NCBI RefSeq assembly: GCF_000600975.2
Contig: NZ_KK088653.1
Location: 930,501-994,500 of the forward strand
DNA length: 64,000 nt
From: Limimaricola hongkongensis DSM 17492
GTDB taxonomy: Bacteria; Pseudomonadota; Alphaproteobacteria; Rhodobacterales; Rhodobacteraceae
Direction of reading: 5' to 3'
In this document: positions 25,039-32,956 of the stretch, piece after piece
How the letters are laid out: each line of letters begins with the position of its first letter
How positions within the stretch are numbered: position 1 is the stretch's first letter
Position numbers and translations under genes: made by a program
The notes under the pieces: generated by a model
Told to the model about the DNA's origin: nothing
The model's input: the letters and a program-made list of their open reading frames with translations, nothing else
The model's database searches: none

Positions 25039-25455
25039 GACGTTATTTTATTCATTATATTTCAAGTGCTTAGTTTTGTTCCGCGAGCTATGTAGCACGC
25101 TTGTAGCAATGTGAGGCGATCGCAGGTCAAGAATATGCCGCCTTGCGGGGTTCCAGGACTATCACTGGCCATCCTGTCTCCGGCGATTGAGGCAGAAAAG
25201 ACCATTAACCTATCGAAAATGTAAGAAAGTTGCCTTTGGGCGCGGCCAGACTCCGCGTGTAGCAGTAACTGTGTTGCGGTTGTGACCATCTTGGCAAGGG
25301 TTTTGTGCGGGGCACATGGTTCATTGGATGTTACCGGGAGAAGCGACAAATCCTCGCTGTCTCCCCGCCAGCTGCCGCTCGGACCCAATAAGCTCGGGAG
25401 CTCAAATGGTCTTCGAGCTCGCCTCGCACTCGGGCGAGACGAGCAAGGCCAGTGA
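25039..25455. other. Non-coding left edge of the accessory island
   Basis: 417 bases with no supported gene. The first 45 bases after the dusA scar are strongly AT-rich (around 25043-25080), in contrast to the flanking host DNA. No clear hairpin, tRNA or repeat was recognised in the rest. Confidence 0.45.
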
Positions 25456-25881
25456 CTACGACCTGAGTTCAGCGACCAGTTCTTCAGCTCGAAGCAAGTT
25501 CTTCACTTCGCCGAGGCAGTGGGCCAGATCATTCAGGCGAGCTCGCAGTGCGATCAGGGTGAAGCCGTCGTTCGTGACAACCTCCTCTTCATGCCCTCCA
25601 GACATATCGCATTCATCATGAACGAAGTAGGTCGAGGTCGCTCGCTTGATACTATCTTCGAGGCTCGCCGCGAGGCCCCGAACAGCGGTGATGTCACATG
25701 TGACGATGAGTAGCCCATTCTCGATTCTTGATCGTAGGCCATGAGCCTGCCGCGACTGCTCCGCATCCAGAGCCTCGCATTCGTCAGCTTCATCGAGCAT
25801 GAGTAGGGCTCCATCTCCAGCGCCGAGCGCTCTAAATATCGCTGCCTGGAGGGGGTCTGTCGGCATGGTGAGGTCATCCAT
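25456..25881 (-). CDS. Hypothetical protein, second gene of a two-gene operon
   Basis: A 141-residue soluble protein that I do not recognise. The start MDDLTMPTDP lies inside the end of the upstream gene (overlap ATGGATGA, 8 nt) with a GAGGA element before it. The middle section RIENGLLIVTCDITAVRGLAASLEDSI reads like strand-helix alternation; Cys residues occur in LLIVTCDIT, HDECDMSGG and LAHCLGE. GC content is lower than in the metal or TRAP regions. It is encoded back to back with the CBASS genes but on the opposite strand, so a defence or mobile-element role is possible but unproven. Confidence 0.6.
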   Translation of the reverse strand: MDDLTMPTDPLQAAIFRALGAGDGALLMLDEADECEALDAEQSRQAHGLRSRIENGLLIVTCDITAVRGLAASLEDSIKRATSTYFVHDECDMSGGHEEEVVTNDGFTLIALRARLNDLAHCLGEVKNLLRAEELVAELRS

Positions 25882-26257
25882 TGCGGCATTCCTCGAACCG
25901 GGCGGGACACGGCATTTCCTCCGCCGATCCAGCGTCTTGGAGGGCATGCTCCAACCCCTCAACCAACAGGCAGATATCTTCGACGTAAGGCGCCGAAGGA
26001 TCGAGCATGGCGAAGTAGGCAGCTTCCGGGCGCTCCATGTCGTGCACATGCTCCAGAGTAAGCAGCTCGTATAGTGCGAGGACTTCGCGCCGAAGCTTGT
26101 TGCTGAACGACGCGTCGAACCGAAGTTCGTCAATCAGCGCCTGGACCCGGCGGAGCCAGGGACGGCCGCCCAGCAGGAGGGCCGCATTCTGCAGTGCCTC
26201 GTTATTAGTTTCGATGAATTGGTGAAGGGCCGTCGAGGCCGTGGGAATATCGAACAC
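25874..26257 (-). CDS. Hypothetical protein, first gene of a two-gene operon
   Basis: A 127-residue, mostly helical and acidic protein with no motif I recognise. I chose the GTG start (VFDIPTASTALHQF) because GGGAG lies six bases upstream; the frame stays open to 26557 but the extra residues look non-coding. Features: LRREVLALYELLTLEHVHDMERPEAA and a C-terminal CPARFEECRNG. It overlaps its downstream partner by eight bases, so the two proteins are likely made together and may interact. Confidence 0.55.
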   Translation of the reverse strand: MFDIPTASTALHQFIETNNEALQNAALLLGGRPWLRRVQALIDELRFDASFSNKLRREVLALYELLTLEHVHDMERPEAAYFAMLDPSAPYVEDICLLVEGLEHALQDAGSAEEMPCPARFEECRNG

Positions 26258-26755
26258 GATGTTCTCCCGTTGAGCCCTCAGCTGGATGCCTCGGGTGACA
26301 AGTGCAGGCGCCTCCTTCCTTCTTGTGTGCGTATCTGAATCCTCACCTGGCTCTCTTTCAGGTGGTCTCCGTGCTTTGTCGGCGCTCTCGTCCAGAAGAG
26401 CGTCGAAAAGCAGGAGACCTGCCTGTATTGAAGTTGATTGTTTCGCTCGGGTCCGGGTCAGATGTTGTAGGAGATGGGCTCCATGCAACAATCGCATCCA
26501 GCTCGGACCAGTTTGCCTGGTCAGAACCCCCAGAAAGGAGCTTGATCTGAGGCGCATTCTATACCGGTCAAGGCCTTACCACGGCACGCCCCTTTGGCGA
26601 AAGTTTGAGAACAGATGGCAGTCCCGCGCCACCACAGTTGGTGCGGAAAAAGTTTCTTACCGCAAGATCTTCCGTTTCGTAGGGGTGGAATCTATCTTTG
26701 GTATGGGCGCGCTGTAGAACAGTGCGACGCGGCGGCCATGATAAGGAAGATAGGT
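26258..26755. other. Divergent intergenic region upstream of the CBASS genes
   Basis: 498 bases between the unknown two-gene operon (minus) and the CBASS operon (plus). The only open frames here are the 5' extensions of the neighbours and lack good starts. Promoters for both operons should lie here; I could not pick a convincing -35/-10 pair or an operator. Confidence 0.4.
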
Positions 26756-27379
26756 ATGGCAGACCATGAATATTCCGTTGTGGGCCATAGTCGCGCGAGA
26801 ATTGGAATGTTCATCGCCGCTGTTGCAGGCGCCGTCTCAGGCGTCTTTGCTACTCTTGCTGGCCTAACGGCGACATACCTATCCAACCAACAAGTCGAGG
26901 TGCCTGACCTCATCCTCTGGCCGCTTACTGGCTCCTTCATATTTAGTGTGCTTTTTCTGATCTTTAATAAGTATATTTGGAGGGTGGTGCGACTAAGGGG
27001 CCTTGTAGGCGTGCCTGACTTTGAAGGTAGTTGGAAGGTTGTTGGGCAGTCTTATGATCCAGAGGACAACCCGAAATACGACTGGAGCGGCGTGATCGAT
27101 ATCACACAATGCTACGAGAAAATCACAGTTCACCTTCGGACTGAGCAGAGTTCATCGAAGAGCATTTCCGCAGCCGTAGTGAATGAGGGGCGAGCAGGGT
27201 ATCGATTGATATATAGCTATGAAAATAAACCGGATGCGGGGCAGAAGGAGCTCATTTCGCACCTCGGGCACTGCGACTTTCTATTCGACGCAGATCTCAA
27301 GTCTGCAAGCGGCAACTACTTCAACGGCGGCGGACGCATGACCCACGGGAAGATGGTGCTTACCAAGGTGGCAGAATAA
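26756..27379 (+). CDS. cap15: CBASS effector, Cap15-like (2TM + beta-barrel)
   Basis: A 207-residue protein. Two transmembrane helices (about residues 16-41 and 53-74) are followed by a beta-rich domain (88-205) with the pattern DFEGSWKVVGQSY...W.GVIDITQCYEKITVHLRTEQSSSKS and, near the end, GHCDFLFDADL..ASGNYFNGGG. This architecture matches the SMODS-associated 2TM beta-strand-rich effector (Cap15), which binds a cyclic nucleotide through the barrel and disrupts the inner membrane. Start chosen at 26756 because AAGGAAG is six bases upstream; an ATG 18 bases earlier has no such site. It overlaps the CD-NTase start by one base (TAATG), forming a minimal type I CBASS operon. Confidence 0.8.
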   Translation: MADHEYSVVGHSRARIGMFIAAVAGAVSGVFATLAGLTATYLSNQQVEVPDLILWPLTGSFIFSVLFLIFNKYIWRVVRLRGLVGVPDFEGSWKVVGQSYDPEDNPKYDWSGVIDITQCYEKITVHLRTEQSSSKSISAAVVNEGRAGYRLIYSYENKPDAGQKELISHLGHCDFLFDADLKSASGNYFNGGGRMTHGKMVLTKVAE

Positions 27380-28482
27380 TGGAATATAGCATTGAGGATC
27401 GACTGAAGCGCCTGAAGTCGCGCCGAATGGACGCCTCCAACGTTCCCCTTGTGAACCGAGGCTTCGTAGAGGAATATGACCGGCGCACGAACAACCAAGC
27501 TACGAGATATGCCTTGGGTGCGATGCAAGAGGTGGATTTCCGTTCGACGGAGATTTCGATTGAGGAGGCGCAAAAGGTCGAGAATGCCTTGACCGAACGG
27601 CTTTTGAAACACGGCTACCGGCCTCGGTTTCGGCTACAAGGCTCCGTGCCCATGAATACGCATATTCGCGGGGCGAGCGATGTAGATCTCCTGGAGATCC
27701 ATGGAGAAACCATCACGTTCGCGGGTTCTGGCCCCAGCGCTTGCAACTATGTGGTTTCTACACGTCCAGGCACCATTGCGGATGAGGTTCTCGCAATGAG
27801 AACCGCGTCGGAGGAGGAGCTGACCACTCACTTCTGGGGGGCAAAAGTAGACAGGTCTAATGCCAAATCAATCCAGCTTTCGGAAGGTGGCTTCCGGCGT
27901 AAGGTGGATGTCGTTCCATCCCATTGGTTCGACAGTGTCGACTATCAAAGATACCAGAATGAGATTTTTCGCGGTGTCGGCGTCATAAACAAGGATACGA
28001 AAGAACGCCACCATAACTACCCTTTTCTGTTCCGGCATCACATCGACAAAAAGGGAAAGGACACCTACGGCGGTGCGAAAATGGCTATACGGTTGCTGAA
28101 GAGCCTTAGTGCAGATAGCAAAAAGGATCTAACAATCAGCAGCTACGATATTGCCAGCGTGGTGTTCCATTGCCCTTCGAATTCGATCATGCGCCATGTC
28201 GCGAGGGACTTGGCAATACTATCTGGGATCAGCGCCTTTCTCAACCAACTTGCTGTCAATCGTTCGCAAGCGGAAGCTCTTATGTCTCCAGATGGAACTC
28301 GGAAGATCTTCGACAAGAGTAAAAAATGGAATAGTTTTTTGACATTGGTCGCGAATACCTTTCAGCTCGCGCGCGAGGTAGAGCGGGAGCTTGTCGGGCC
28401 CTCTTTTCTCTTGGATCGTGATTTTAGTCAGGTTCTCAAGAGTCTGAACGAGAGTAAGATCCCCATCGTTCCTAACCACTGA
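27379..28482 (+). CDS. CBASS CD-NTase (cyclic oligonucleotide synthase)
   Basis: A 367-residue polymerase-beta-fold nucleotidyltransferase. The active-site helix starts with G88-S89 (LQGSVPMNTHIRGASDVDLL), the metal-binding Asp pair is D101 and D103, and the third acid is D177 in RRKVDVVPSHW. The C-terminal half is helical (OAS1-C-like). In CBASS such enzymes are switched on by infection and make a cyclic di- or trinucleotide that activates the adjacent effector. Clade and product cannot be assigned from sequence by eye. No E1/E2, HORMA or TRIP13 genes are adjacent, so this is a type I system. The strong hairpin after the stop probably ends the transcript. Confidence 0.85.
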   Translation: MEYSIEDRLKRLKSRRMDASNVPLVNRGFVEEYDRRTNNQATRYALGAMQEVDFRSTEISIEEAQKVENALTERLLKHGYRPRFRLQGSVPMNTHIRGASDVDLLEIHGETITFAGSGPSACNYVVSTRPGTIADEVLAMRTASEEELTTHFWGAKVDRSNAKSIQLSEGGFRRKVDVVPSHWFDSVDYQRYQNEIFRGVGVINKDTKERHHNYPFLFRHHIDKKGKDTYGGAKMAIRLLKSLSADSKKDLTISSYDIASVVFHCPSNSIMRHVARDLAILSGISAFLNQLAVNRSQAEALMSPDGTRKIFDKSKKWNSFLTLVANTFQLAREVERELVGPSFLLDRDFSQVLKSLNESKIPIVPNH

Positions 28483-28507
28483 ACGGTCCACATAGCTGCT
28501 AAAGGTG

Positions 28508-28542
28508 ATCACCCCCGGGAAACAATGTTTCTCGGGGGTGAT
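28508..28542 (+). terminator. Hairpin terminator after the CBASS operon
   Basis: ATCACCCCCGGGAAAC and GTTTCTCGGGGGTGAT form a 16-bp stem with one mismatch around a three-base loop, 26 bases after the CD-NTase stop. No T-run follows, so it may be Rho-assisted or act as a bidirectional barrier. Confidence 0.65.
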
Positions 28543-28691
28543 GTTCCAAATCCCTGACGAGCCATGAGAATGGGGTGGGTCGGTGTGTTGGTCGTGCAAT
28601 ACACAGTCATCTCTCATCCATTTCATTCAGCCCGTCTGGGTAGGCGAGAGATGGAACTGAGCTGCCCCGTCTGAGTGCTCCAGGTTAATTG

Positions 28692-29579
28692 TTAGTGCAT
28701 GGTCGATCTCCGGTCGACGGGCACGACGCTTTCCGGCGTCGGTGGGCGGTATCCCAAGGCGCTGTGGGGCCGGACAGTGTTGTAGTGCTTCCGCCATCGC
28801 TCGATCAGGATCTGGGCCTCGCGCAGCGTGTAGAAGATCTCTCCGTCGAGCAGCTCGCTGCGGAAGCGGGCATTGAAGCTCTCGCAGTAGCCGTTCTCCC
28901 ATGGTGAGCCCGGTTCGATGAAGGCGGTCCTGGCACCGACGGCCTCGACCCAGTCCCGCACCTTCGCGGCCACGAATTCGGGCCCATTGTCGGAGCGAAT
29001 GAATTCGGGCGGCCCGCGCAGGATGAACAGGTCCGTCAGGGCGTCCACCACGTCGGTGGAGTTGAGCTTCCTGTCGACACGGATCATCAGTGCCTCCTTC
29101 GTGAACTCGTCACTCGCCATTGTCCTCGGACCAATGGCGGTCAATGGCTCGTTGTTGAGGATGCGGTAAGCCCGGCCGTCATGTGTCCGGTCCTGGACGA
29201 AGTCGTAGGACCAGACGTGGTTCGATCGCTCCGGTCGCAGACGGACGCACGAGCCGTCGTTCAGCCAGAGCCGACTTCGCTTCTTCTGCTTCTGCGGGAC
29301 TTTCAGCCCCTCGCGCCGCCAAATGCGCTCGACCCGCTTGAGGTTTACCCGCCAGCCGGACTGGTTCAGCAGCGCGGTGACGGAGCGGTAGCCGTAGCGG
29401 CCATACTGGCGCGCCAGCTCGATGATGTCCGCCGTCAGGCGCGCTTCGTCCGGCCGGCCGCGTGGCACCTTTCTCTGCGTGGAGCGGTGCTGGCCGAGTG
29501 TGCGGCAGGCGCGGCGCTCGGACACGCCCAGTTCCTGCCGCACATGGTCGATGCACTGGCGGCGGCGCGAAGGGCTCAG
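28692..29579 (-). pseudogene. IS3 transposase orfB, cut off from its orfA
   Basis: Contains the DDE catalytic residues of IS3-family transposases: D in WSYDFV, D in RSDNGPEFV and E in GYCESFNARF, preceded by the HTH_21 region (ARQYGRYGYRSVTALLNQSGW). Translation normally needs a programmed frameshift from orfA, which is now separated by the insertion ending at 29579. A 14-residue stretch NEPLTAIGPRTMAS replaces the usual two residues between RILN and DEFT (bases about 29111-29154). Confidence 0.8.
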
Positions 29580-29654
29580 ATGGGGTATTCGGGTCGCGTT
29601 ACGCCGGCCGACCGACGGCATGATGGGGCTCGATCTGCAATCAGGAGCGAACTC

Positions 29655-30692
29655 ATGTCCCAGCAGCACTTCGTCGGCCTCGATGTCTCCGTGAAGGAGA
29701 CCGCCATCTGCGTCGTCGACCTCCGAGGCGAGGTCGTTCACTTTGCCTCTGTCGAAAGCCATCCTGTCGTGATCAGCGAGCACCTTCAGGGCCTCGGTAT
29801 CGATTTTGGCAGGATCGGCCTTGAAGCAGGGCCGCTCTCGTCTTGGTTCTACGCGGGGCTGGTCGAAGCCGATCTTCCGGCGATCCTTGTCGAGACGCGC
29901 CACATGCACGCGGCTCTGTCCGCCCGGATCAACAAGACCGATCGCAACGATGCCCAGGGCATTGCGCAGATGATGCGCGTAGGCCTGTTCAAGGCCGTCC
30001 ACGTCAAGACACCAGCCAGTCAGCAAAGAAGGTTGCTGCTGATCTCGCGCAAGCTGTTACAGCGCAAGGCCTATGACATTGAGAACGATCTACGCGGGCA
30101 ATTGCGCACCTTCGGCCTGAAGGTTGGCACCGTCGGCACGGCACGCTTCGATGCCCGGGTTCGCGAACTCGTCGAGGACCACTCCGCGATTGCGGCCGTC
30201 GTCATCCCGCTGCTTCTGGCCCGCGATGCCTTACGAACGCAGCTTGCCAGATTGCACAAGCTGCTCCTCGAGGCGGTCCGCGTCGATCCCGTATGCCGCC
30301 TTCTGATGACGGCACCAGGCGTCGGCCCGGTGGTAGCGCTCACCTACCGCACCTGTGTCGATAACCCGGCTCGCTTCGGTCGCTCGAAGTGTGTGGGTGC
30401 GCATTATGGTCTGACGCCACGCCTTTACCAGTCGGGTGAGGTCAGCAGGACTGGCCGGGTTTCGCGATGTGGCGATGCCATGATGCGCACGGCCCTCTAC
30501 GAAGCCGCGCTCGTGCTTTTGACCAGCCCGCGCGGTCGCTGGAGTTCCCTCAAGGCTTGGGGGATGGGCGTTGCGCGACGCCGGGGCGTCCAAAAGGCGA
30601 TCGTCGCCGTGGCCCGCAAGCTGGCCATCGTTCTCCACCGCATGTGGAGAGACGGCACGCAGTTCCGCTGGAGTGCTGGGCAAACGGCTTAA
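29655..30692 (+). CDS. IS110-family transposase (intact)
   Basis: A 345-residue DEDD-type recombinase. The RuvC-like N-terminal domain has D10 in FVGLDVS, E in GLEAGPLSSW and D pair in KTDRNDAQGIA; the C-terminal Tnp2 domain has TAPGVGPVVALT and SRCGDAMMRTALYEAA with the conserved Ser. Start follows CAGGAGCG. It is the only one of the three IS110-type transposases here without a frameshift, so this copy may still be active. Confidence 0.88.
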   Translation: MSQQHFVGLDVSVKETAICVVDLRGEVVHFASVESHPVVISEHLQGLGIDFGRIGLEAGPLSSWFYAGLVEADLPAILVETRHMHAALSARINKTDRNDAQGIAQMMRVGLFKAVHVKTPASQQRRLLLISRKLLQRKAYDIENDLRGQLRTFGLKVGTVGTARFDARVRELVEDHSAIAAVVIPLLLARDALRTQLARLHKLLLEAVRVDPVCRLLMTAPGVGPVVALTYRTCVDNPARFGRSKCVGAHYGLTPRLYQSGEVSRTGRVSRCGDAMMRTALYEAALVLLTSPRGRWSSLKAWGMGVARRRGVQKAIVAVARKLAIVLHRMWRDGTQFRWSAGQTA

Positions 30693-30969
30693 AGGACCCG
30701 AAAGGAGAGATCGCCGAACAATCACCGAGCTCCTCCGGTCGGAGGGGGTCCCTGCGGGGACGAAGGGAGAGGGCGAGACCGTGGAAACTCGAGCGACAGC
30801 CCGACTGATCGCGCGGCTCAGATGGCTCCGCCCACTTCCTCTGATCCCATCATGAGGCGGCAAAACGCCGACCTCGGAGAGAAGCACAAGCTCCGCAGGT
30901 CCGACCTTATCTTCACCGACATGCAGGCTCAGACTGCGGAGTTGACCCATGACCCCCGAATAGAGAAGA
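30693..30969 (+). ncRNA. Candidate bridge-RNA region of IS element A
   Basis: 277 nt of non-coding sequence between the transposase stop and the right end. In IS110-family elements a structured RNA from the long non-coding end guides the recombinase to donor and target DNA; in the IS1111 group it is the 3' end that is long. I infer its presence from element layout only and have not folded it. Confidence 0.4.
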
Positions 30970-31243
30970 AGTTTCCCCGCGCCGCCTCGGCCAGGATGAG
31001 CTTGTCGAGCGTCAGATCGGAGACCGCCTGGCGCAGGCGCTGGTTCTCCTTCTCGAGCTCCTCCAGCCGCTTCAGCTGGCTACGGTTCATACCACCGCAT
31101 TGTCGCCGCCACCTGTAGTAGCTCTGCTGTGTGATCCCGACCTGGCGCACCGCATCGGCGACCGGCATGCCTTGCCCATGCAGCACCTCGATCTGCCGTA
31201 GCTTCAGCACGATGTCCTCGGGCTTCTCGCGCTTTCCACCCAT
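30970..31243 (-). pseudogene. IS3 orfA, truncated at its 3' end by IS element A
   Basis: About 90 residues with the HTH_Tnp_1 domain (EDIVLKLRQIEVLHGQG...GITQQSYYRWRRQCGG) and the leucine-zipper part (LKRLEELEKENQRLRQAVSDL). Strong AGGAGG precedes the ATG. The frame runs into the inserted element after LAEAARGN, exactly where IS3 frameshifting into orfB would normally occur. Confidence 0.8.
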
Positions 31244-31311
31244 CGCTTCGTCCTCCTTCTGGCGAGATAAATCTATCTCAGTAGGCGGAGCACTTCAGTG
31301 GGGGCAGACCA

Positions 31312-31618
31312 GGATCGAGAAGAACTTTGTTTGATAGGGTGGCGGCGATGAGTTGGCTGCCTCGGCGTAATGTCACGGAAGCGTGGGAGGCATAGGGTTG
31401 GGGGCGGGTGTGCGGTTACTAAAGCCTGAACCGAGGGCAATGTTGGCTTAGCGTCTTCTGCATCTCCCGTGTTACGGAAGATCCGGAGATGGGCAGAAAT
31501 TGTTGAAAATGCCTCAACTTCACCCCGTGCGGGTGAATGCCAGCCGTTTTCAACACGCTTCGGAAATTGAGGAAATCGCAGCGAGGAGCGCTGATCGGCG
31601 GGTTCTCCTGCGAGCGGA
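31312..31618. other. Intergenic region between IS3 element 1 and the recombinase genes
   Basis: 307 bases with no gene. Its only notable content is the nested inverted repeat at 31501-31555, listed separately, close to the 3' end of the recombinase operon. Confidence 0.5.
31501..31555. repeat. Nested inverted repeat downstream of the recombinase pair
   Basis: Outer arms TGTTGAAAA (31501-31509) and TTTTCAACA (31547-31555) are exact complements. They enclose a second exact stem, TTCACCC-CGTGC-GGGTGAA (31519-31537). It ends 64 bases from the stop of the 434-residue recombinase. It could be a recombination site of that module or a transcription terminator. Confidence 0.6.
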
Positions 31619-32923
31619 TTACAGCGCCAAGTCGGTCGAGGACCGGCGCTGGCTGTCGACGAGTTGTAGAAATTCCTGCGCAGCGGCAAGCCCCGTGGAG
31701 CGGTCGTAATGACGTTGGGTGGTGCCGAGACCCCGATGGCCCAGAAGAGCCGAAGACGCATGGGCGCCGCGCGCCAGTCGCTCGCTGGCCTCGGTTGCCA
31801 CGTTGTCGCGCACCCGGTGGATCGAGACGCGCACGCCGAACGCTTCCTCAGTCAGGTTGCCCACCAGGCGACCAATCTGTGCCTCGCTGATCGCCGTATT
31901 GCGGGCCAGCATGGACGGAAACAGGTTGTTGCCCTCATCGAAGAGGGGACGATAGGCCGCCCGATACTCGCGCAGGGCCGCCGCGAGCTTTTCGCTCGAG
32001 AGGGTGCGCTCGAACGGCTCGCCGGACTTTCGATCCTCCGGCAGCTTCAACATGTGTGCCGGTATCCGGATATGGATCGCCGACCCGTCGGTCAGTTCCA
32101 GGGTTCGCCCAAATTTCAGTGATGAGAGCGCACGGCCTCTCTGGGGCAGGGCGGCCGCCATCGCCAGAAGCACCCCGTTGCGGAACTCCTTCGCCGCACG
32201 GATGCCACGAAGCTCCCGGGCTCTGGCCTTCGCCATGATCGCGAAGCCGAGGTCGTAGATCCGCGATGCCCCGACAAGCTGGGCACCGGTCTTCGTCGTG
32301 GCCCCTTGCGCTGCTGCGCGCTCCTCCCAGTCGGCGACCACGAATTCGCAAGCCAAGGAATTGAAGGCCGGTGCAACCACTGAGAGCCCTGAAAGGACGC
32401 GGCCGATATAGTCGGCCGCGGTTCGGTCGGTCGCATGGTGCGCCACGTCTTGGGCGTAGGCGTCGAGGGTTGTCCCGGTGGGCAGCAGGTCAAGTCCACG
32501 GGACCGGCAGTGCTCTGTCCATCGAATGAGGGCCCAGGCGACGTTCTTGGTGTGGTCGGCGCTCCATAGGGGACACCCCTTGGTGCGTCGTCCCGACTTC
32601 GACGCCCTGATCCGGTTCAGGATACTCGGCCGCCATGCCGTGGGCAGCCGTGCGGCCAGTGCTTCCGCCTTCGTCCATGATGACTTGCGCGGTGCCTTCG
32701 CCGTGACCCGCATCTGCCGGAGGATGCCGGCAAAATGCGCCGTTCTCTCAGCGCCCCAGATCTCGGCAGCGCATTTGTGGAGGTAGGCGAACTCCGCGAA
32801 TGCGGCGTCGCCGACGGCCGTGATGCGCGTCTCCAGATGACGCGTCAGCCGAACACGCGAGGGTGCAGGAGTTTCGGGGGCCGCAGATCTGAACTCTGAC
32901 AGCAGTTTCAGGTGGTTATTCAT
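31619..32923 (-). CDS. Tyrosine recombinase/integrase, 434 residues
   Basis: The C-terminal catalytic domain shows the tyrosine recombinase set: R262 (LPQRGRALSSL), H369-x-x-R372 (SIHRVRD), H396 (LLGHRGLGTT) and nucleophile Y406 (RHYDRS). The N-terminal 200 residues would be a SAM-like core-binding domain. AAGGAA precedes the ATG. It lies 33 bases after a larger recombinase on the same strand, so the two are co-expressed. Tandem tyrosine recombinases of unequal size recall the TnpA/TnpB pair of Tn554-like elements, but close kinship is not claimed. Confidence 0.85.
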   Translation of the reverse strand: MNNHLKLLSEFRSAAPETPAPSRVRLTRHLETRITAVGDAAFAEFAYLHKCAAEIWGAERTAHFAGILRQMRVTAKAPRKSSWTKAEALAARLPTAWRPSILNRIRASKSGRRTKGCPLWSADHTKNVAWALIRWTEHCRSRGLDLLPTGTTLDAYAQDVAHHATDRTAADYIGRVLSGLSVVAPAFNSLACEFVVADWEERAAAQGATTKTGAQLVGASRIYDLGFAIMAKARARELRGIRAAKEFRNGVLLAMAAALPQRGRALSSLKFGRTLELTDGSAIHIRIPAHMLKLPEDRKSGEPFERTLSSEKLAAALREYRAAYRPLFDEGNNLFPSMLARNTAISEAQIGRLVGNLTEEAFGVRVSIHRVRDNVATEASERLARGAHASSALLGHRGLGTTQRHYDRSTGLAAAQEFLQLVDSQRRSSTDLAL

Positions 32924-32956
32924 GATGTGTTCCTTGTCGGGGCGCCAGCTGCGCGC

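Larger units (their letters stand above)
29580..30969 (+). mobile_element. IS110/IS1111-type element A, inserted in IS3 element 1
   Basis: About 1.39 kb lying exactly between the orfA and orfB parts of the IS3 element. Subterminal inverted repeats are TATTCGGGTC (29586-29595) and, reversed, TATTCGGGGGTC (30952-30963). The transposase is preceded by about 75 nt and followed by about 277 nt of non-coding DNA. A long 3' end and subterminal repeats fit the IS1111 subgroup, whose bridge RNA is thought to be encoded in the right end. Confidence 0.75.
28658..31311 (-). mobile_element. IS3-family element 1, split by an IS110-family insertion
   Basis: Imperfect terminal inverted repeats define the ends: left TGAGCTGCCCCGTCTGAGTG and, reversed, right TGGTCTGCCCCCACTGAAGT, both continuing with GCTCC. 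orfA and orfB run on the minus strand, as usual for a -1 frameshifted IS3 transposase, but an IS1111-like element of about 1.39 kb sits between them. Without it the IS would be about 1.26 kb, normal for the family. I saw no exact target duplication outside the ends. Confidence 0.8.

Noticed and set aside
28654..31315. Target-site duplication of IS3 element 1
   Set aside because: Flanks GGAAC and GGATC are similar but no exact 3-5 bp repeat abuts both ends.
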